Of a stretch of DNA of 64,000 nt, positions 36,609 to 45,229 are shown one piece after another. This stretch comes from Streptomyces venezuelae ATCC 10712 (lineage in GTDB: Bacteria > Actinomycetota > Actinomycetes > Streptomycetales > Streptomycetaceae): positions 1,426,001 to 1,490,000 of the forward strand of contig NZ_CP029197.1 in NCBI RefSeq assembly GCF_008639165.1. The letters are read 5' to 3'. Position numbers and translations under genes: made by a program. Each line of letters starts with the position of its first letter. Within the stretch, counting starts at the first letter, position 1. Under the pieces are notes generated by a model. It was not told the origin of the DNA. It saw only the letters and a list, made by a program, of their open reading frames with translations, and made no database searches.

Positions 36609-37961
36609 ATGATCCTTTCCCGCACCTCGTCACGACGCCGGCTGCCCCTCGTCGGCCTGCTGGTCGCCGCCTGCCTCGGCACCCTGGCTCCCGCCGCCGG
36701 GGCGGCCGGGACCGCCGGGGCCCCGGCCGCGCCCGACCCGGCCCGCGCACTCGCCCGCACCGCCCAGCCCCTGACCGACCTGGAGCCGCTCGACCGGATG
36801 ATCGGCTCGGCCAAGGTCGTCGGCGTCGGGGAGGCCACCCACAGTTCGGCGGAGTTCTTCACCACGAAGCACCGGATCTTCGAGCACCTCGTGGAGCGCC
36901 GGGGCTTCACCACGTTCGCCCTGGAGGCCAGCTGGTCCACCGGGCTGCTCGTCGACGAGTGGGTGCGGACGGGCCGCGGTGACATCCGGGCGATCATGCG
37001 GGACGAGTTCCAGGAGTCGTACCGCCTCTGGAACACGGAGGAGTACCTCGACCTCTTCCGCTGGATGCGGGCGTACAACCAGCGGCACCCCGGCCACCAG
37101 GTCCGCTTCATGGGCAACGACCTGGGCTACGCGGGCGCCAACCTCTTCGACGACGTGACCGGGTACGTGGCCCGCGCCCACCCCGCGCTCCTCCCCCGCT
37201 TCCAGGAGCTGTACCGGGCCTCGCGTCCGGTGGGCGGGGTCGAGGCGTGGATGAAGGGCTACATGGCCAAGCCGCGCCCCGAACGGCAGCGGATGGCCTC
37301 CGAGGTGAACACCGCCCTCGCCCTCCTGGAGCGCCAGCGGCCCGGGAAGGACGCACGCGCGCGTGAGGCGGCTTCGTGGGCGGTCCAGCACGCGCGGGCC
37401 ATCGCCCAGGTCGGCACCGAGTACGCCCACGATCTGGACACCGGGGCGGGCGTCGCCGAGGCGATGCTCTACCGCGACCGGATCATGGCCGAGAACACCG
37501 TGTGGTGGCAGCGGAAGACCGGCGACCGGATCCTGCTCTCCGCGCACAACGGGCACATCGGGTACGAGACGACGAAGCCGGACCACTACCCCCGGCTGCA
37601 GGGCGCCTTCCTCAGGGACGCCCTCGGTCCGGAGTACGTGAGCGTCGGCACCTCCTTCGGCCGGGGCTCCTTCAACGCGCACGACACCGGGGCCCCGGGC
37701 GAGCCGCTCCGGGTCTTCACCGTCGGACCGCTCGGCCCCGACAGCAACGCCCACACGCTGGACCGGGTCTCGTCCGCGCCGTTCTACCTGGACCTGCGGC
37801 GCACGACGCCGGCGGCGCGCGACTGGCTGGGCACGCACCGGACCACCCGGGGCATCGGGACCGCGTACCCGTGGCCGGGCGCGGAGGCGCCGGTGCGGCT
37901 CTCGACCGCGTACGACCTGCTGATCCACTTCCCCAGGATCTCGGCGGCCCGGCTGCGCTGA
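36609..37961 (+). CDS. Secreted erythromycin esterase-family protein
   Basis: A 450-residue protein with a signal peptide (R-R-R-L-P-L-V-G-L-L-V-A-A-C-L-G to A-A-G-A-A-G). The EreA/EreB-type core includes V-G-V-G-E-A-T-H-S-S-A-E-F with the catalytic Glu and His, R-F-M-G-N-D and S-A-H-N-G-H-I-G. Related enzymes cleave macrolide lactones, but many secreted members have unknown substrates, so resistance should not be assumed. It follows the NamZ-like gene with a gap of about 98 bp. Confidence 0.8.
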   Translation: MILSRTSSRRRLPLVGLLVAACLGTLAPAAGAAGTAGAPAAPDPARALARTAQPLTDLEPLDRMIGSAKVVGVGEATHSSAEFFTTKHRIFEHLVERRGFTTFALEASWSTGLLVDEWVRTGRGDIRAIMRDEFQESYRLWNTEEYLDLFRWMRAYNQRHPGHQVRFMGNDLGYAGANLFDDVTGYVARAHPALLPRFQELYRASRPVGGVEAWMKGYMAKPRPERQRMASEVNTALALLERQRPGKDARAREAASWAVQHARAIAQVGTEYAHDLDTGAGVAEAMLYRDRIMAENTVWWQRKTGDRILLSAHNGHIGYETTKPDHYPRLQGAFLRDALGPEYVSVGTSFGRGSFNAHDTGAPGEPLRVFTVGPLGPDSNAHTLDRVSSAPFYLDLRRTTPAARDWLGTHRTTRGIGTAYPWPGAEAPVRLSTAYDLLIHFPRISAARLR

Positions 37962-38159
37962 GGCGGGGGCCGCCGGATCGGTGACGCGGCCCGGGCACAC
38001 GGGTGGCGCCCCTGCCGCCGAAACGGTACGCCTCCCCCGGCCGAGGTCTGGCCGGGGCCACGCGCGGGCATGCTGGCCCTGGAGCCGCCGCCCGCGCTTG
38101 GCGCGTCCGGAGCGCGGTGGCCACCTCGACGTGGAGGGACGGTCGGGCCGTTGTCCGGG

Positions 38160-39506
38160 ATGAGTGTGGAACCGTACCGGGAGATCACCTTCGACAAGGA
38201 GGGCGACGGGCCCGCGGGGCAGTCCGCGGCCCTCGCCGCACTGGCCCGGCAAGGGGTCACCGACCTGGTGGTGTTCGCGCACGGATGGAACAACTCCCCG
38301 TCCGGCGCCACCCGGCTCTGCTCCGACTTCTTCGAGCCCTTCCCCGGCCTGCTCGCCCCCGGCGTCGAGGCCGGGTACGCGGGCGTGATCTGGCCCTCGA
38401 TGATGTTCACGGGCGAACCGGTCTCCGACTACCGGGCCCTCGTGACGGTCCTCCCGGAGAAGGAGCCGGTGATCGACCGGCTCACCGAACTCCTGGCGAC
38501 GGCTCCGCCGGACGAGGCCGCCTTCGCCGAGTTCGGGGCGCTGCTGCGGGACCTCACGGACGTGCCCTCCGGTGGCGGCCCGGAGGGCTTCTCCGAGGCC
38601 GCCGAGCCGGTGCCGGAGTTCCTCGTCGCCGACCCGGTGGACGTGTGCGCCGTCTTCACGGAGGCACTGGAGCCGGCCGGGCCCGGGCCCGGCGTCGCCG
38701 CGCCCGGAGCCGTCGGGCCGGACGACGTCGGACTCGGAGTCGTCGGGCCGGACGGGGTCGGGCCGGGGGTCGTCGGGCCGGACGGGGTCGGGCCCGGCGT
38801 CGTCGGGCCGGGCGGTTACGGGGAGGAGGGCTTCGGGGAGGGCCTCAAGCGGTACTGGAAGGGGGCCCGGGAGGTCCTGCGGCAGGCCACGTACTACGTC
38901 ATGAAGAAGCGGTCGGGCCAGGTCGGCGAGTTCGGACTCGGTCCCCTGCTCGGCGAGGTCGCCAGGGCTGCGCCCCGCCTCCGCGTCCATCTCGTGGGCC
39001 ACAGCATGGGCGCCCGGCTCGTCGCGTGCGCCCTGAAGGGGCTTCCGCCGGGGGCCCGGCCGGTCGCTTCCGTCACGCTGCTCCAGGGCGCCTTCTCGCA
39101 CTACGCGTTCGCGGCCCAGCTGCCGCACGACACCCGGCGCTCCGGCGCCCTGCGGGACATGCAGCAGCGGGTCAGGGGGCCGGTGGTGGCCTGCTACTCG
39201 CGGCACGACACCGCGCTCGGGGTGATGTACCCGCTGGCGTCCCGGCTCGCGAACGACGACGCGGAGGCCGTCCCCGGCGCCCGGCTGCTCGGTCTGGACG
39301 ACCCGCGCTGGGGCGCGATCGGGCACGACGGCGTACAGGCGGTGCCCGGGACGGTCGTACGGCCGCTGGCGGCGCTGCTGCGCGAGGGGGTGCCGGCCTC
39401 GGGATTCGTGAGCGTGGACGCCTCGGACGTGGTCAGCGGGCACAGCGACATCCGCCGACCCGAGCTGGCCCGGGTCGTGGTGTCGGCGGCCCGGGCGGGC
39501 CGGTAG
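38160..39506 (+). CDS. Alpha/beta-hydrolase with a 30-bp repeat insert
   Basis: A 448-residue serine hydrolase. The oxyanion region is V-V-F-A-H-G-W-N-N-S-P and the nucleophile elbow is V-G-H-S-M-G-A-R (about residue 280). His lies in a later segment. Between them, residues about 185-220 are three to four copies of a 10-residue unit V-G-P-D-G-V-G-P-G-V. The fold resembles DUF900-type or serine-peptidase hydrolases. The substrate is unknown, and no signal peptide is seen at the chosen ATG (38160). An upstream in-frame start would add 30 less conserved residues. Confidence 0.72.
   Translation: MSVEPYREITFDKEGDGPAGQSAALAALARQGVTDLVVFAHGWNNSPSGATRLCSDFFEPFPGLLAPGVEAGYAGVIWPSMMFTGEPVSDYRALVTVLPEKEPVIDRLTELLATAPPDEAAFAEFGALLRDLTDVPSGGGPEGFSEAAEPVPEFLVADPVDVCAVFTEALEPAGPGPGVAAPGAVGPDDVGLGVVGPDGVGPGVVGPDGVGPGVVGPGGYGEEGFGEGLKRYWKGAREVLRQATYYVMKKRSGQVGEFGLGPLLGEVARAAPRLRVHLVGHSMGARLVACALKGLPPGARPVASVTLLQGAFSHYAFAAQLPHDTRRSGALRDMQQRVRGPVVACYSRHDTALGVMYPLASRLANDDAEAVPGARLLGLDDPRWGAIGHDGVQAVPGTVVRPLAALLREGVPASGFVSVDASDVVSGHSDIRRPELARVVVSAARAGR
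38712..38816 (+). repeat. 30-bp tandem repeat inside alpha/beta-hydrolase gene
   Basis: Units begin at 38712, 38742, 38772 and (partial) 38802, each encoding V-G-P-D-G-V-G-P-G-V or a close variant. The period of exactly 30 bp keeps the reading frame. Confidence 0.9.
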
Positions 39507-39697
39507 GGCGACCGGCCCACCGGGCGGAACCGCTGGTGGGGCCGGGGCCCGGCCTCACCGGACCCTTCCGTTCCGGTCTCTCCCGGCAGCCCCTCGCGCA
39601 CCGCTGATGGCTCCCATCGGGAATCCGATGGAACACGGCGGGGCGCTCGTTCGTCCCTCTGATATCGCGGAAGGACCAGCGACGGAGGTGGCGAGGG

Positions 39698-40312
39698 ATG
39701 GCCGGTTTCCGGAGTCTCGCGAGACAGGTGCGCGATCCGGGGTGCGACACGGCACTGCGCAGGTACTCGCTGCGCAAGTGCCTTGAGCGGTTCGCGCCGT
39801 ACGGGCACCGGGCGACGTGGGACCACCTGTGCCGCCGGCACAGGTTCGGACCCGAGGACCGGGAGCTCGACCCCGGGCGGCTGATCGCCGCGCTCGACGA
39901 GCTGGAGGAGGCGCGGGCCGTGTGGCTCGCGTACGAGGAGGAGTTCGCCGCCCGGCGGCGGCGCGAGAAGCAGGAAGGCCTGCGCGGGCTCGGTGCCGTC
40001 GACGACTGGCACCGGCGCGTCTGGGGCGGCAACGGCGTGGTCCGCTGCGGCGATCCCGCGGTGCACCCGTCCGACCCGCTGCCCGAGGTGCTGCGGCGGC
40101 TGATCACGGCCCTGGAGCGCGGCCCCGGCGAGCGGTGCCCGGTGTGCGCGGGGCCGCGGATCGAGTGGGCCGGTCCCGGCGACGGGTACGAGCCGTGGCT
40201 CGGGCCGGTGTGCGGGGACTGCGGGGTGGGCGTGCCGCGGACGGTGCTCACCTCGGGTGCGCTGGCCCGCGCCCGGGAGGAGCGGAACCGGCAGCTGGCG
40301 TCGGCGGCGTGA
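39698..40312 (+). CDS. Hypothetical protein with zinc ribbon
   Basis: A 204-residue protein of unknown family. The N-terminal half is basic and helical (R-S-L-A-R-Q-V-R-D). The C-terminal part has a treble-like zinc ribbon, C-P-V-C-A-G and C-G-D-C-G-V. Such ribbons often bind DNA or RNA or stabilise a protein contact. A GGAGGTGG stretch lies just upstream of the ATG. Its stop overlaps the start of the BKACE gene by GTGA, so the two proteins are made together. Confidence 0.65.
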   Translation: MAGFRSLARQVRDPGCDTALRRYSLRKCLERFAPYGHRATWDHLCRRHRFGPEDRELDPGRLIAALDELEEARAVWLAYEEEFAARRRREKQEGLRGLGAVDDWHRRVWGGNGVVRCGDPAVHPSDPLPEVLRRLITALERGPGERCPVCAGPRIEWAGPGDGYEPWLGPVCGDCGVGVPRTVLTSGALARAREERNRQLASAA

Positions 40313-41100
40313 CGCCGCCGGGGGCCGTCCCGCCCGGGACGCTCCAGGTCTGTCTCAACGGGGGACGGGGGCCCGGGGATTCGGCGGCGGTGCCGATGTC
40401 GCCCGAGTCGCTCGCGGAATCCGCCGCGGGGGCGGTGGCGGCCGGCGCGACGGAGGTGCGCCTGCATCCCCGTACGCCGTGCGGAAGGACGTCGCTCTCC
40501 CCGCGGGTGCTCGGGCCGGTGCTGGTCGCGGTGCGGGCGGCGGTCGGCGGGCGGCCGCGGGTCACGGCGGCGGCTGCGGCCGAACCCGATCCGACGCGCC
40601 GGACGGAGCGCGTCCGTTCCTGGCAGGTGCTGCCCGACCTGGTGTCGGTCGACTGGCACGAGCCGGGTGCGGAGGAGGTGGCGGCGGCGCTCCTGGAGCG
40701 CGGCATCGGCGTCGAGGCGGCGCTGTGGGCCCGTACGGACGGGCCGGAGCGCTTCGCCCGCTCGCCGCTCGCCCCGCGGGTCGCGCGGGTCCTCGCGAAG
40801 GTGCCGCGGGCGGTGTCGGGGACGGTACCGGAGGCCGAGGCGGCCGCCCGGTCGCTGCTCGGCGGGCTCGCGGCCGGGCCCGGGGTCCCCGTCCTGCTGC
40901 ACGGGGAGGACGGCGGCGCCTGGCCGGTGCTGCGGCTCGCCCGCCGTCTCGGCCTCGGCTCCCGGACCGGTCTGGAGGACACCCTGCTGCTCCCGGACGG
41001 CACCCCGGCCCGTTCGAACGCCGAGCTGGTGAGCGCCGCCCTGGCGCGACCGGCGGGCCCCGGGGCCCGATCCGCGAGACGGGCCCTGGACGCCCCCTAG
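40309..41100 (+). CDS. BKACE (DUF849, 3-keto-5-aminohexanoate cleavage) family protein
   Basis: A 263-residue TIM-barrel protein. It has L-N-G-G-R-G near the N-terminus, the family's E-V-R-L-H-P-R-T and S-V-D-W-H-E, and V-L-L-H-G-E-D near the end. BKACE enzymes cleave or condense beta-keto acids with acetyl-CoA through a zinc site; the family is usually about 270-310 residues. The substrate is unknown. The start is a GTG overlapping the zinc-ribbon gene's stop. Its own stop (CTAG) overlaps the convergent soxR stop. Confidence 0.75.
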   Translation: MTPPGAVPPGTLQVCLNGGRGPGDSAAVPMSPESLAESAAGAVAAGATEVRLHPRTPCGRTSLSPRVLGPVLVAVRAAVGGRPRVTAAAAAEPDPTRRTERVRSWQVLPDLVSVDWHEPGAEEVAAALLERGIGVEAALWARTDGPERFARSPLAPRVARVLAKVPRAVSGTVPEAEAAARSLLGGLAAGPGVPVLLHGEDGGAWPVLRLARRLGLGSRTGLEDTLLLPDGTPARSNAELVSAALARPAGPGARSARRALDAP

Positions 41101-41573
41101 TTCTGGTCGGCGCCGGTGCGGCGGATCGGCAGCAGGCGGGAGCCGGCCATCCGCTCGCCGAAGACGTCGTCGGGGTTGGACAGGACGCAGGTCTCCAGGG
41201 AGAGGCAGCCGCAGCCGATGCAGTCCGTCAGGTGGTCGCGGAGCCGGCCGAGCTGCTTGATCCGCTCGTCGAGTTCGGTGCGCCAGGTGGCGGAGAGCCG
41301 GGCCCAGTCCTCGTTCGTGGGGGTGCGCTCCTCCGGGAGCTGGGCCAGTGCCTCACGGATCGTGGCCAGCGGGATGCCGACCCGCTGCGCCGCCCGGACG
41401 AAGGCGACCCGGCGCAGGGTGTCGCGGCCGTAGCGGCGCTGGTTGCCGGTGGTGCGGCGGCTGGTGATGAGCCCCTTGGCCTCGTAGAAGTGCAGGGCGG
41501 AGACGGCGGCACCGCTACGGGCGGCGAGCTGGCCGACGGTGAGCTCGTGGATCTTCTCTGGAATCTGCGGCAC
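41097..41573 (-). CDS. soxR: Redox-sensitive MerR-family activator SoxR
   Basis: A 158-residue regulator. The MerR helix-turn-helix ([11 protein letters not shown] then H-F-Y-E-A-K-G-L-I) is followed by the dimerisation helix. The [2Fe-2S] cluster motif [12 protein letters not shown] (Cys118, 121, 123, 129) is intact. In Streptomyces, SoxR responds to redox-active small molecules such as the organism's own antibiotics and activates export or oxidation genes. The start is GTG at 41573. Its stop overlaps the convergent BKACE stop by 3 bp, at a shared CTAG. Confidence 0.9.
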   Translation of the reverse strand: MPQIPEKIHELTVGQLAARSGAAVSALHFYEAKGLITSRRTTGNQRRYGRDTLRRVAFVRAAQRVGIPLATIREALAQLPEERTPTNEDWARLSATWRTELDERIKQLGRLRDHLTDCIGCGCLSLETCVLSNPDDVFGERMAGSRLLPIRRTGADQN

Positions 41574-41621
41574 CCCGCGACCCTACTGGTCCGTTGACAG
41601 CGGCCCGCCCACCCCACATGC

Positions 41622-41637
41622 TGAGCAAGCGCTTAGA
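41622..41637. promoter_or_regulatory. Operator copy 1 (TGAGCAAGCGCTTAGA) before MaoC gene
   Basis: A 16-bp element identical to 42825-42840, centred on the palindrome AAGCGCTT, about 60 bp before the maoC-like start. It resembles the KstR2-type half-sites AnCAAGnnCTTGnT. It is the likely operator for the convergent TetR gene product. Confidence 0.7.
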
Positions 41638-41697
41638 TACCGACCGTTGGGTATGCCGCACCCGCCCGGGTACGCCGTACCAGAAGGGAACAGGAAC

Positions 41698-42159
41698 ATG
41701 GCCGAGCCGAGGATCTTCACCTCCGCCGAGGAGCTGCGCGCGGGGGTCGGCGAGCAGCTGGGACACAGCGACTGGGTGGAGATCGACCAGAAGCGGATCG
41801 ACCTCTTCGCGGAGGCGACCGGGGACCACCAGTGGATCCACGTGGACCCGGAGCGGGCCGCGTCCGGCCCGTTCCGCACGACCATCGCGCACGGCTATCT
41901 GACCCTGTCGCTGCTCCCGCTGTTCGTTCCGCAGGTGCTGCGGGTCGAGGGCATGAAGATGGGCCTCAACTACGGCACCGAGAAGGTGCGCTTCCCGGCC
42001 CCCGTCCCGGTCGGTTCGCGGCTGCGCGCCACCGCCGTCCTGACGAAGGTCGAGGAGGCCGGCGGCGGCGTGCAGGTGACGGCGGCCGTGACGGTCGAGC
42101 GCGAGGGCTCCGAGAAGCCCGTCTGCGTCGCCGAGTCGGTCTCCCGCTACTACTTCTGA
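41698..42159 (+). CDS. MaoC-family hot-dog dehydratase
   Basis: A 153-residue hot-dog fold protein. The hydratase motif is A-T-G-D-H-Q-W-I-H-V-D, followed by H-G-Y-L-T-L-S-L. This is the R-specific enoyl-CoA hydratase (MaoC, NodN-like) group, acting on acyl-CoA substrates in fatty acid or related breakdown. It is under a 16-bp operator shared with the convergent TetR gene, with which its 3' end overlaps by 10 bp. Confidence 0.88.
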   Translation: MAEPRIFTSAEELRAGVGEQLGHSDWVEIDQKRIDLFAEATGDHQWIHVDPERAASGPFRTTIAHGYLTLSLLPLFVPQVLRVEGMKMGLNYGTEKVRFPAPVPVGSRLRATAVLTKVEEAGGGVQVTAAVTVEREGSEKPVCVAESVSRYYF

Positions 42160-42776
42160 GCGCCGACCATCCTGAGGACGAGGTCGGCGTAGAGCGCGCC
42201 GACCTCGTCGGGGGTCCGGCGGCCCTGGGTGGTGAACCAGCGCGAGACGTCGATGCAGAGCGAGAGCACGGCGACCGTGGTGCCGTGCACGTCGGGCACG
42301 TCGAACTCGCCCGCCGCCACGCCCTCGTTGATGATGCCGCGCACCACCGCGTCGGACTCGCGGCGCAGTTCCACGATCTCGGCGCGGTGCTCGGGGCCGA
42401 GGGCGTCGAGCTCGTACTGGACGACCCGGGCGGTGGTGTGGCGCTCGGCGTGCCAGCGGACGAAGGAGCGGACGGCGTCGGCGAGCCGCTCGGCGGCGGT
42501 GCCCTCGCCGTCGGCCGCGGCGCGGAGGATCTCCAGCGCCTTGTCGTGACCGATCCGGCTGATCCGGTGGAGCAGCTCTTCCTTGGTCTTGTAGTGGATG
42601 TAGAGCGCGGCCGGGCTCATCCCGGCGCGGCCGGCGATGTCGCGGGTGGTGGTCGCGTGGTAGCCGCGCTCGGCGAACGCCTCGACGGCGGCCACGAGCA
42701 GCCGCCGGGCCGCTTCGGGCGTGACCTCGCCCCAGGGCATGTCCTCGCCCCCGGGCGTCTCCTCCGCCACGCTCAT
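42150..42776 (-). CDS. TetR family regulator, KstR2-like
   Basis: A 208-residue regulator. The helix-turn-helix reads A-V-E-A-F-A-E-R-G-Y-H-A-T-T-T-R-D-I-A-G-R-A-G followed by A-A-L-Y-I-H-Y-K-T-K-E-E-L-L. The rest is a TetR C-terminal domain of the KstR2 or fatty-acid-regulator type. The identical 16-bp operators before this gene and before the MaoC gene suggest autoregulation and control of MaoC. The ligand is probably a CoA thioester. Confidence 0.85.
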   Translation of the reverse strand: MSVAEETPGGEDMPWGEVTPEAARRLLVAAVEAFAERGYHATTTRDIAGRAGMSPAALYIHYKTKEELLHRISRIGHDKALEILRAAADGEGTAAERLADAVRSFVRWHAERHTTARVVQYELDALGPEHRAEIVELRRESDAVVRGIINEGVAAGEFDVPDVHGTTVAVLSLCIDVSRWFTTQGRRTPDEVGALYADLVLRMVGAQK

Positions 42777-42824
42777 CGCACACTCCCTCTCGACCCCGTC
42801 AGGACGAACACCATACAACGAGGG

Positions 42825-42840
42825 TGAGCAAGCGCTTAGA
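42825..42840. promoter_or_regulatory. Operator copy 2 (TGAGCAAGCGCTTAGA) before the TetR gene
   Basis: Identical in all 16 bp to the site before the MaoC gene and 49 bp upstream of the TetR ATG. The positions suggest autoregulation. Confidence 0.7.
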
Positions 42841-42886
42841 GATCCGGCGGCCCGCCGGTACGCGCCCGGCCGCGGAGCCCGGCGGC

Positions 42887-43174
42887 TCAGAGCTTCTGGA
42901 AGGGGTCGTGCTCGGCGAGCAGCTTCTCCAGGCGGGCCTGGTCGACCCGGCTGACGATCTGCCCGGCCTCCTGGCGGTCCCGGACGACCTTGGCGAGGGT
43001 GAAGGCCGAGGTCGTGAGGTAGAGGACCGCGACGGCGAGGAAGGCGCGGACCCAGGCGCTGGCCTCCAGCTGGTAGATCCCGATGGCCACGGCCGCGAGG
43101 GCGATCCCGAAGGAGAGGACGGCCTGCATGTAGTAGGCGGCGGTGTTCTGCTGCTTGACCGGTGTGTCGCTCAT
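42887..43174 (-). CDS. YiaA/YiaB-family inner membrane protein
   Basis: A 95-residue membrane protein. Two hydrophobic helices (about 14-35 and 42-60) are followed by a charged cytoplasmic tail (V-V-R-D-R-Q-E-A). The pattern and Y-Y-M-Q-A-V-L-S-F opening match YiaA/YiaB domain proteins of unknown function. It lies between two lipid-metabolism regulators, with no clear operon partner. Confidence 0.75.
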   Translation of the reverse strand: MSDTPVKQQNTAAYYMQAVLSFGIALAAVAIGIYQLEASAWVRAFLAVAVLYLTTSAFTLAKVVRDRQEAGQIVSRVDQARLEKLLAEHDPFQKL

Positions 43175-43234
43175 GGGCACAGCATCGGACGGATGTGGCG
43201 GGTGCCACATCCGTCCGGGTACTCAGTGAGGTAC

Positions 43235-44392
43235 TCAGAAGGCCGAGACGCCGGTCAGCGCGCGGCCGATGATGAGCTTCTGGATCTGGCTGGTGCCCTC
43301 GTACAGGGTCATCACGCGGGCGTCGCGCAGCAGTTTGCCGACCGGGTACTCGTCGATGTAGCCGTAGCCGCCGAAGACCTGCAGGGCGTTGTTGGCGGCA
43401 CGGACGGCGGCCTCGGAGGCGTACAGCTTGGCCTTGGAGGCGGCGGTGGCGAAGTCCTGGCCGCGGTCGATCAGATCGGCGACCCGCCAGGTGAGCAGCC
43501 GGGCGGCGTCCACGTCGACGGCGATGTCGCTGATGAGCTCCTGCACCAGCTGGTACGAGGCGATGGGCTTGCCGAACTGCTCGCGCTCCCCGGCGTACCG
43601 CACGGCCGCGTCGAGGGCGGCCTGGGCGATGCCGACGCAGCCGGCCGCGACCGACATGCGGCCCTTGGCGAGGGCGGACATGGCGACGGTGAAGCCCTTG
43701 CCCTCGGGGCCGAGCAGGGCGGCGGCCGGGACGCGGACGTCCTCAAGGACCAGTTCGGCGGTGGCCTGGCCGCGCAGACCGAGCTTGCCGTGGACGGCCC
43801 GGCGGGTGAGGCCGGGGGTGTCGGCGGGGACGAGGAAGGCGGAGACGCCCCTGTGGCCGGGGGTGTCGTTGGTGCGGGCGAAGAGCAGGACGACGTCGGC
43901 CCAGGTGCCGTTGGTGATGAACATCTTGCTGCCGTTGATCACGTAGTCGCCGGAGCCGCCGTCCCGTACGGCCCGGGTGGCGAGGTTGCCCGCGTCGGAG
44001 CCGGTGCCGGGCTCGGTGAGGCCGAAGCAGCCGAGCGCCTCGCCGGAGGCGAGCCGCGGCAGCCACTCCCGCTTCTGCTCCTCGCTCCCCCAGGCGGCGA
44101 CGGTCTTGGCGACGAGCCCGAGCGAGACGGAGACGATGCCGCGCACGGAGGAGTCACCGCGTCCGAGCTCCTCGGTGACGAGGCAGTACGCGAGGTGGTC
44201 GCCGCCGGAGCCGCCGTACTCCTCCGGGATCGTGAGCCCGAGGAAGCCGACGGCGCCGAGCTTCTTCACGATCGCCCGGTCCACCTCCTCGGCGCGGTCC
44301 CAGGCGACGGCGTGCGGGGTGACCTCGCGTGCGACGAAGTCCTCGGCGAGCCGCCGTACGGCTTCCTGCTCCTCGCTGAGTTCCAGATTCAT
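43235..44392 (-). CDS. Acyl-CoA dehydrogenase
   Basis: A 385-residue enzyme. It has the signatures G-L-T-E-P-G-T-G-S-D-A-G-N, K-M-F-I-T-N-G, and the C-terminal Q-V-F-G-G-Y-G-Y-I-D-E-Y-P-V with the catalytic Glu region, followed by R-D-A-R-V-M-T-L-Y-E-G-T-S. This is a short/branched-chain type acyl-CoA dehydrogenase that uses FAD. It is divergent from a TetR regulator gene 71 bp away. Confidence 0.9.
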   Translation of the reverse strand: MNLELSEEQEAVRRLAEDFVAREVTPHAVAWDRAEEVDRAIVKKLGAVGFLGLTIPEEYGGSGGDHLAYCLVTEELGRGDSSVRGIVSVSLGLVAKTVAAWGSEEQKREWLPRLASGEALGCFGLTEPGTGSDAGNLATRAVRDGGSGDYVINGSKMFITNGTWADVVLLFARTNDTPGHRGVSAFLVPADTPGLTRRAVHGKLGLRGQATAELVLEDVRVPAAALLGPEGKGFTVAMSALAKGRMSVAAGCVGIAQAALDAAVRYAGEREQFGKPIASYQLVQELISDIAVDVDAARLLTWRVADLIDRGQDFATAASKAKLYASEAAVRAANNALQVFGGYGYIDEYPVGKLLRDARVMTLYEGTSQIQKLIIGRALTGVSAF

Positions 44393-44463
44393 GCGGCGCC
44401 CACCTCACCCGACCGTTTAATTACCACTGCTAGTTTTCTTTCCGCAGGCCTACTATGTGCGCC

Positions 44464-45186
44464 ATGGCCCGACCGCGCAAGCCCCTGCTCAGCCGAGACC
44501 GCATCGTCGAGACGGCGGGCGCGCTCGTGGACGCGGAGGGGCTCGGCGCGCTGTCGACCCGGCGGCTCGCGGCCGAACTCGGGGTGAGCGGCCCCTCGCT
44601 CTACAACCACTTCCGCACCAAGGACGAGATCCTCGACGCCGTCGCCGACGCGGTGAGCGCGAAGATCGACCTGTCGATGTTCGCGGCGGACGACGACCGC
44701 GACTGGCTGACGGCGCTGCGCGACTGGGCGGTCTCCTACCGGGCCGCCCTCGCCGACCACCCCCACATCGTCCCGGTCCTCGCCCAGGGCCCCGGCCGCC
44801 GGCCGGCCGGTCTGCGCGTCGCGGACGCCGTCTTCGGCGCCATGGTCCGCGCCGGCTGGCCCCCCGCCCAGGCCACCTCCATCGGGGCCCTGATGCGGTA
44901 CTTCGTCACCGGCTCCGCCCTCGGCTCGTTCGCGCGCGGCTTCGTCGACGACGAGACGGCCTACGACCCCGCCGACTACCCCCACCTCGGCCAGGCGCAC
45001 CGCCTCGCCGAGCACCGGCAGAAGGTCGACGAGGGCGCCTTCGACACCGGACTGCGGGCGCTGCTCGACGGGCTGCGGCTCCAGTACGAGGCGCAGCGGC
45101 TCCCGCACGAGGCCCAGCCGCTCCCTTCCGGCACCCCGGCACCGGATTCCTCCGCGGCCGGGGCGGCCGACCGGCCGACCATGTGA
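44464..45186 (+). CDS. TetR family regulator divergent from acyl-CoA dehydrogenase
   Basis: A 240-residue regulator. The helix-turn-helix is G-A-L-V-D-A-E-G-L-G-A-L-S-T-R-R-L-A-A-E-L-G-V-S-G-P-S in register, with S-L-Y-N-H-F-R-T-K-D-E-I-L following. The longer C-terminal domain resembles TetR_C_1-type (TetR class) ligand domains. It probably regulates the acyl-CoA dehydrogenase. An AACTAGC-containing partial repeat lies between them. The 25-residue C-terminal tail is Pro/Ala-rich. Confidence 0.83.
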   Translation: MARPRKPLLSRDRIVETAGALVDAEGLGALSTRRLAAELGVSGPSLYNHFRTKDEILDAVADAVSAKIDLSMFAADDDRDWLTALRDWAVSYRAALADHPHIVPVLAQGPGRRPAGLRVADAVFGAMVRAGWPPAQATSIGALMRYFVTGSALGSFARGFVDDETAYDPADYPHLGQAHRLAEHRQKVDEGAFDTGLRALLDGLRLQYEAQRLPHEAQPLPSGTPAPDSSAAGAADRPTM

Positions 45187-45229
45187 CGGTTCGGTCCCCG
45201 CCGAAGCATGGGTGCGGGAGGCTTGGCCC

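Noticed and set aside
36609..37961. Erythromycin resistance gene
   Set aside because: The EreA-like fold is present, but the protein is secreted and sits next to a wall hydrolase, so a resistance call is not supported by sequence alone.
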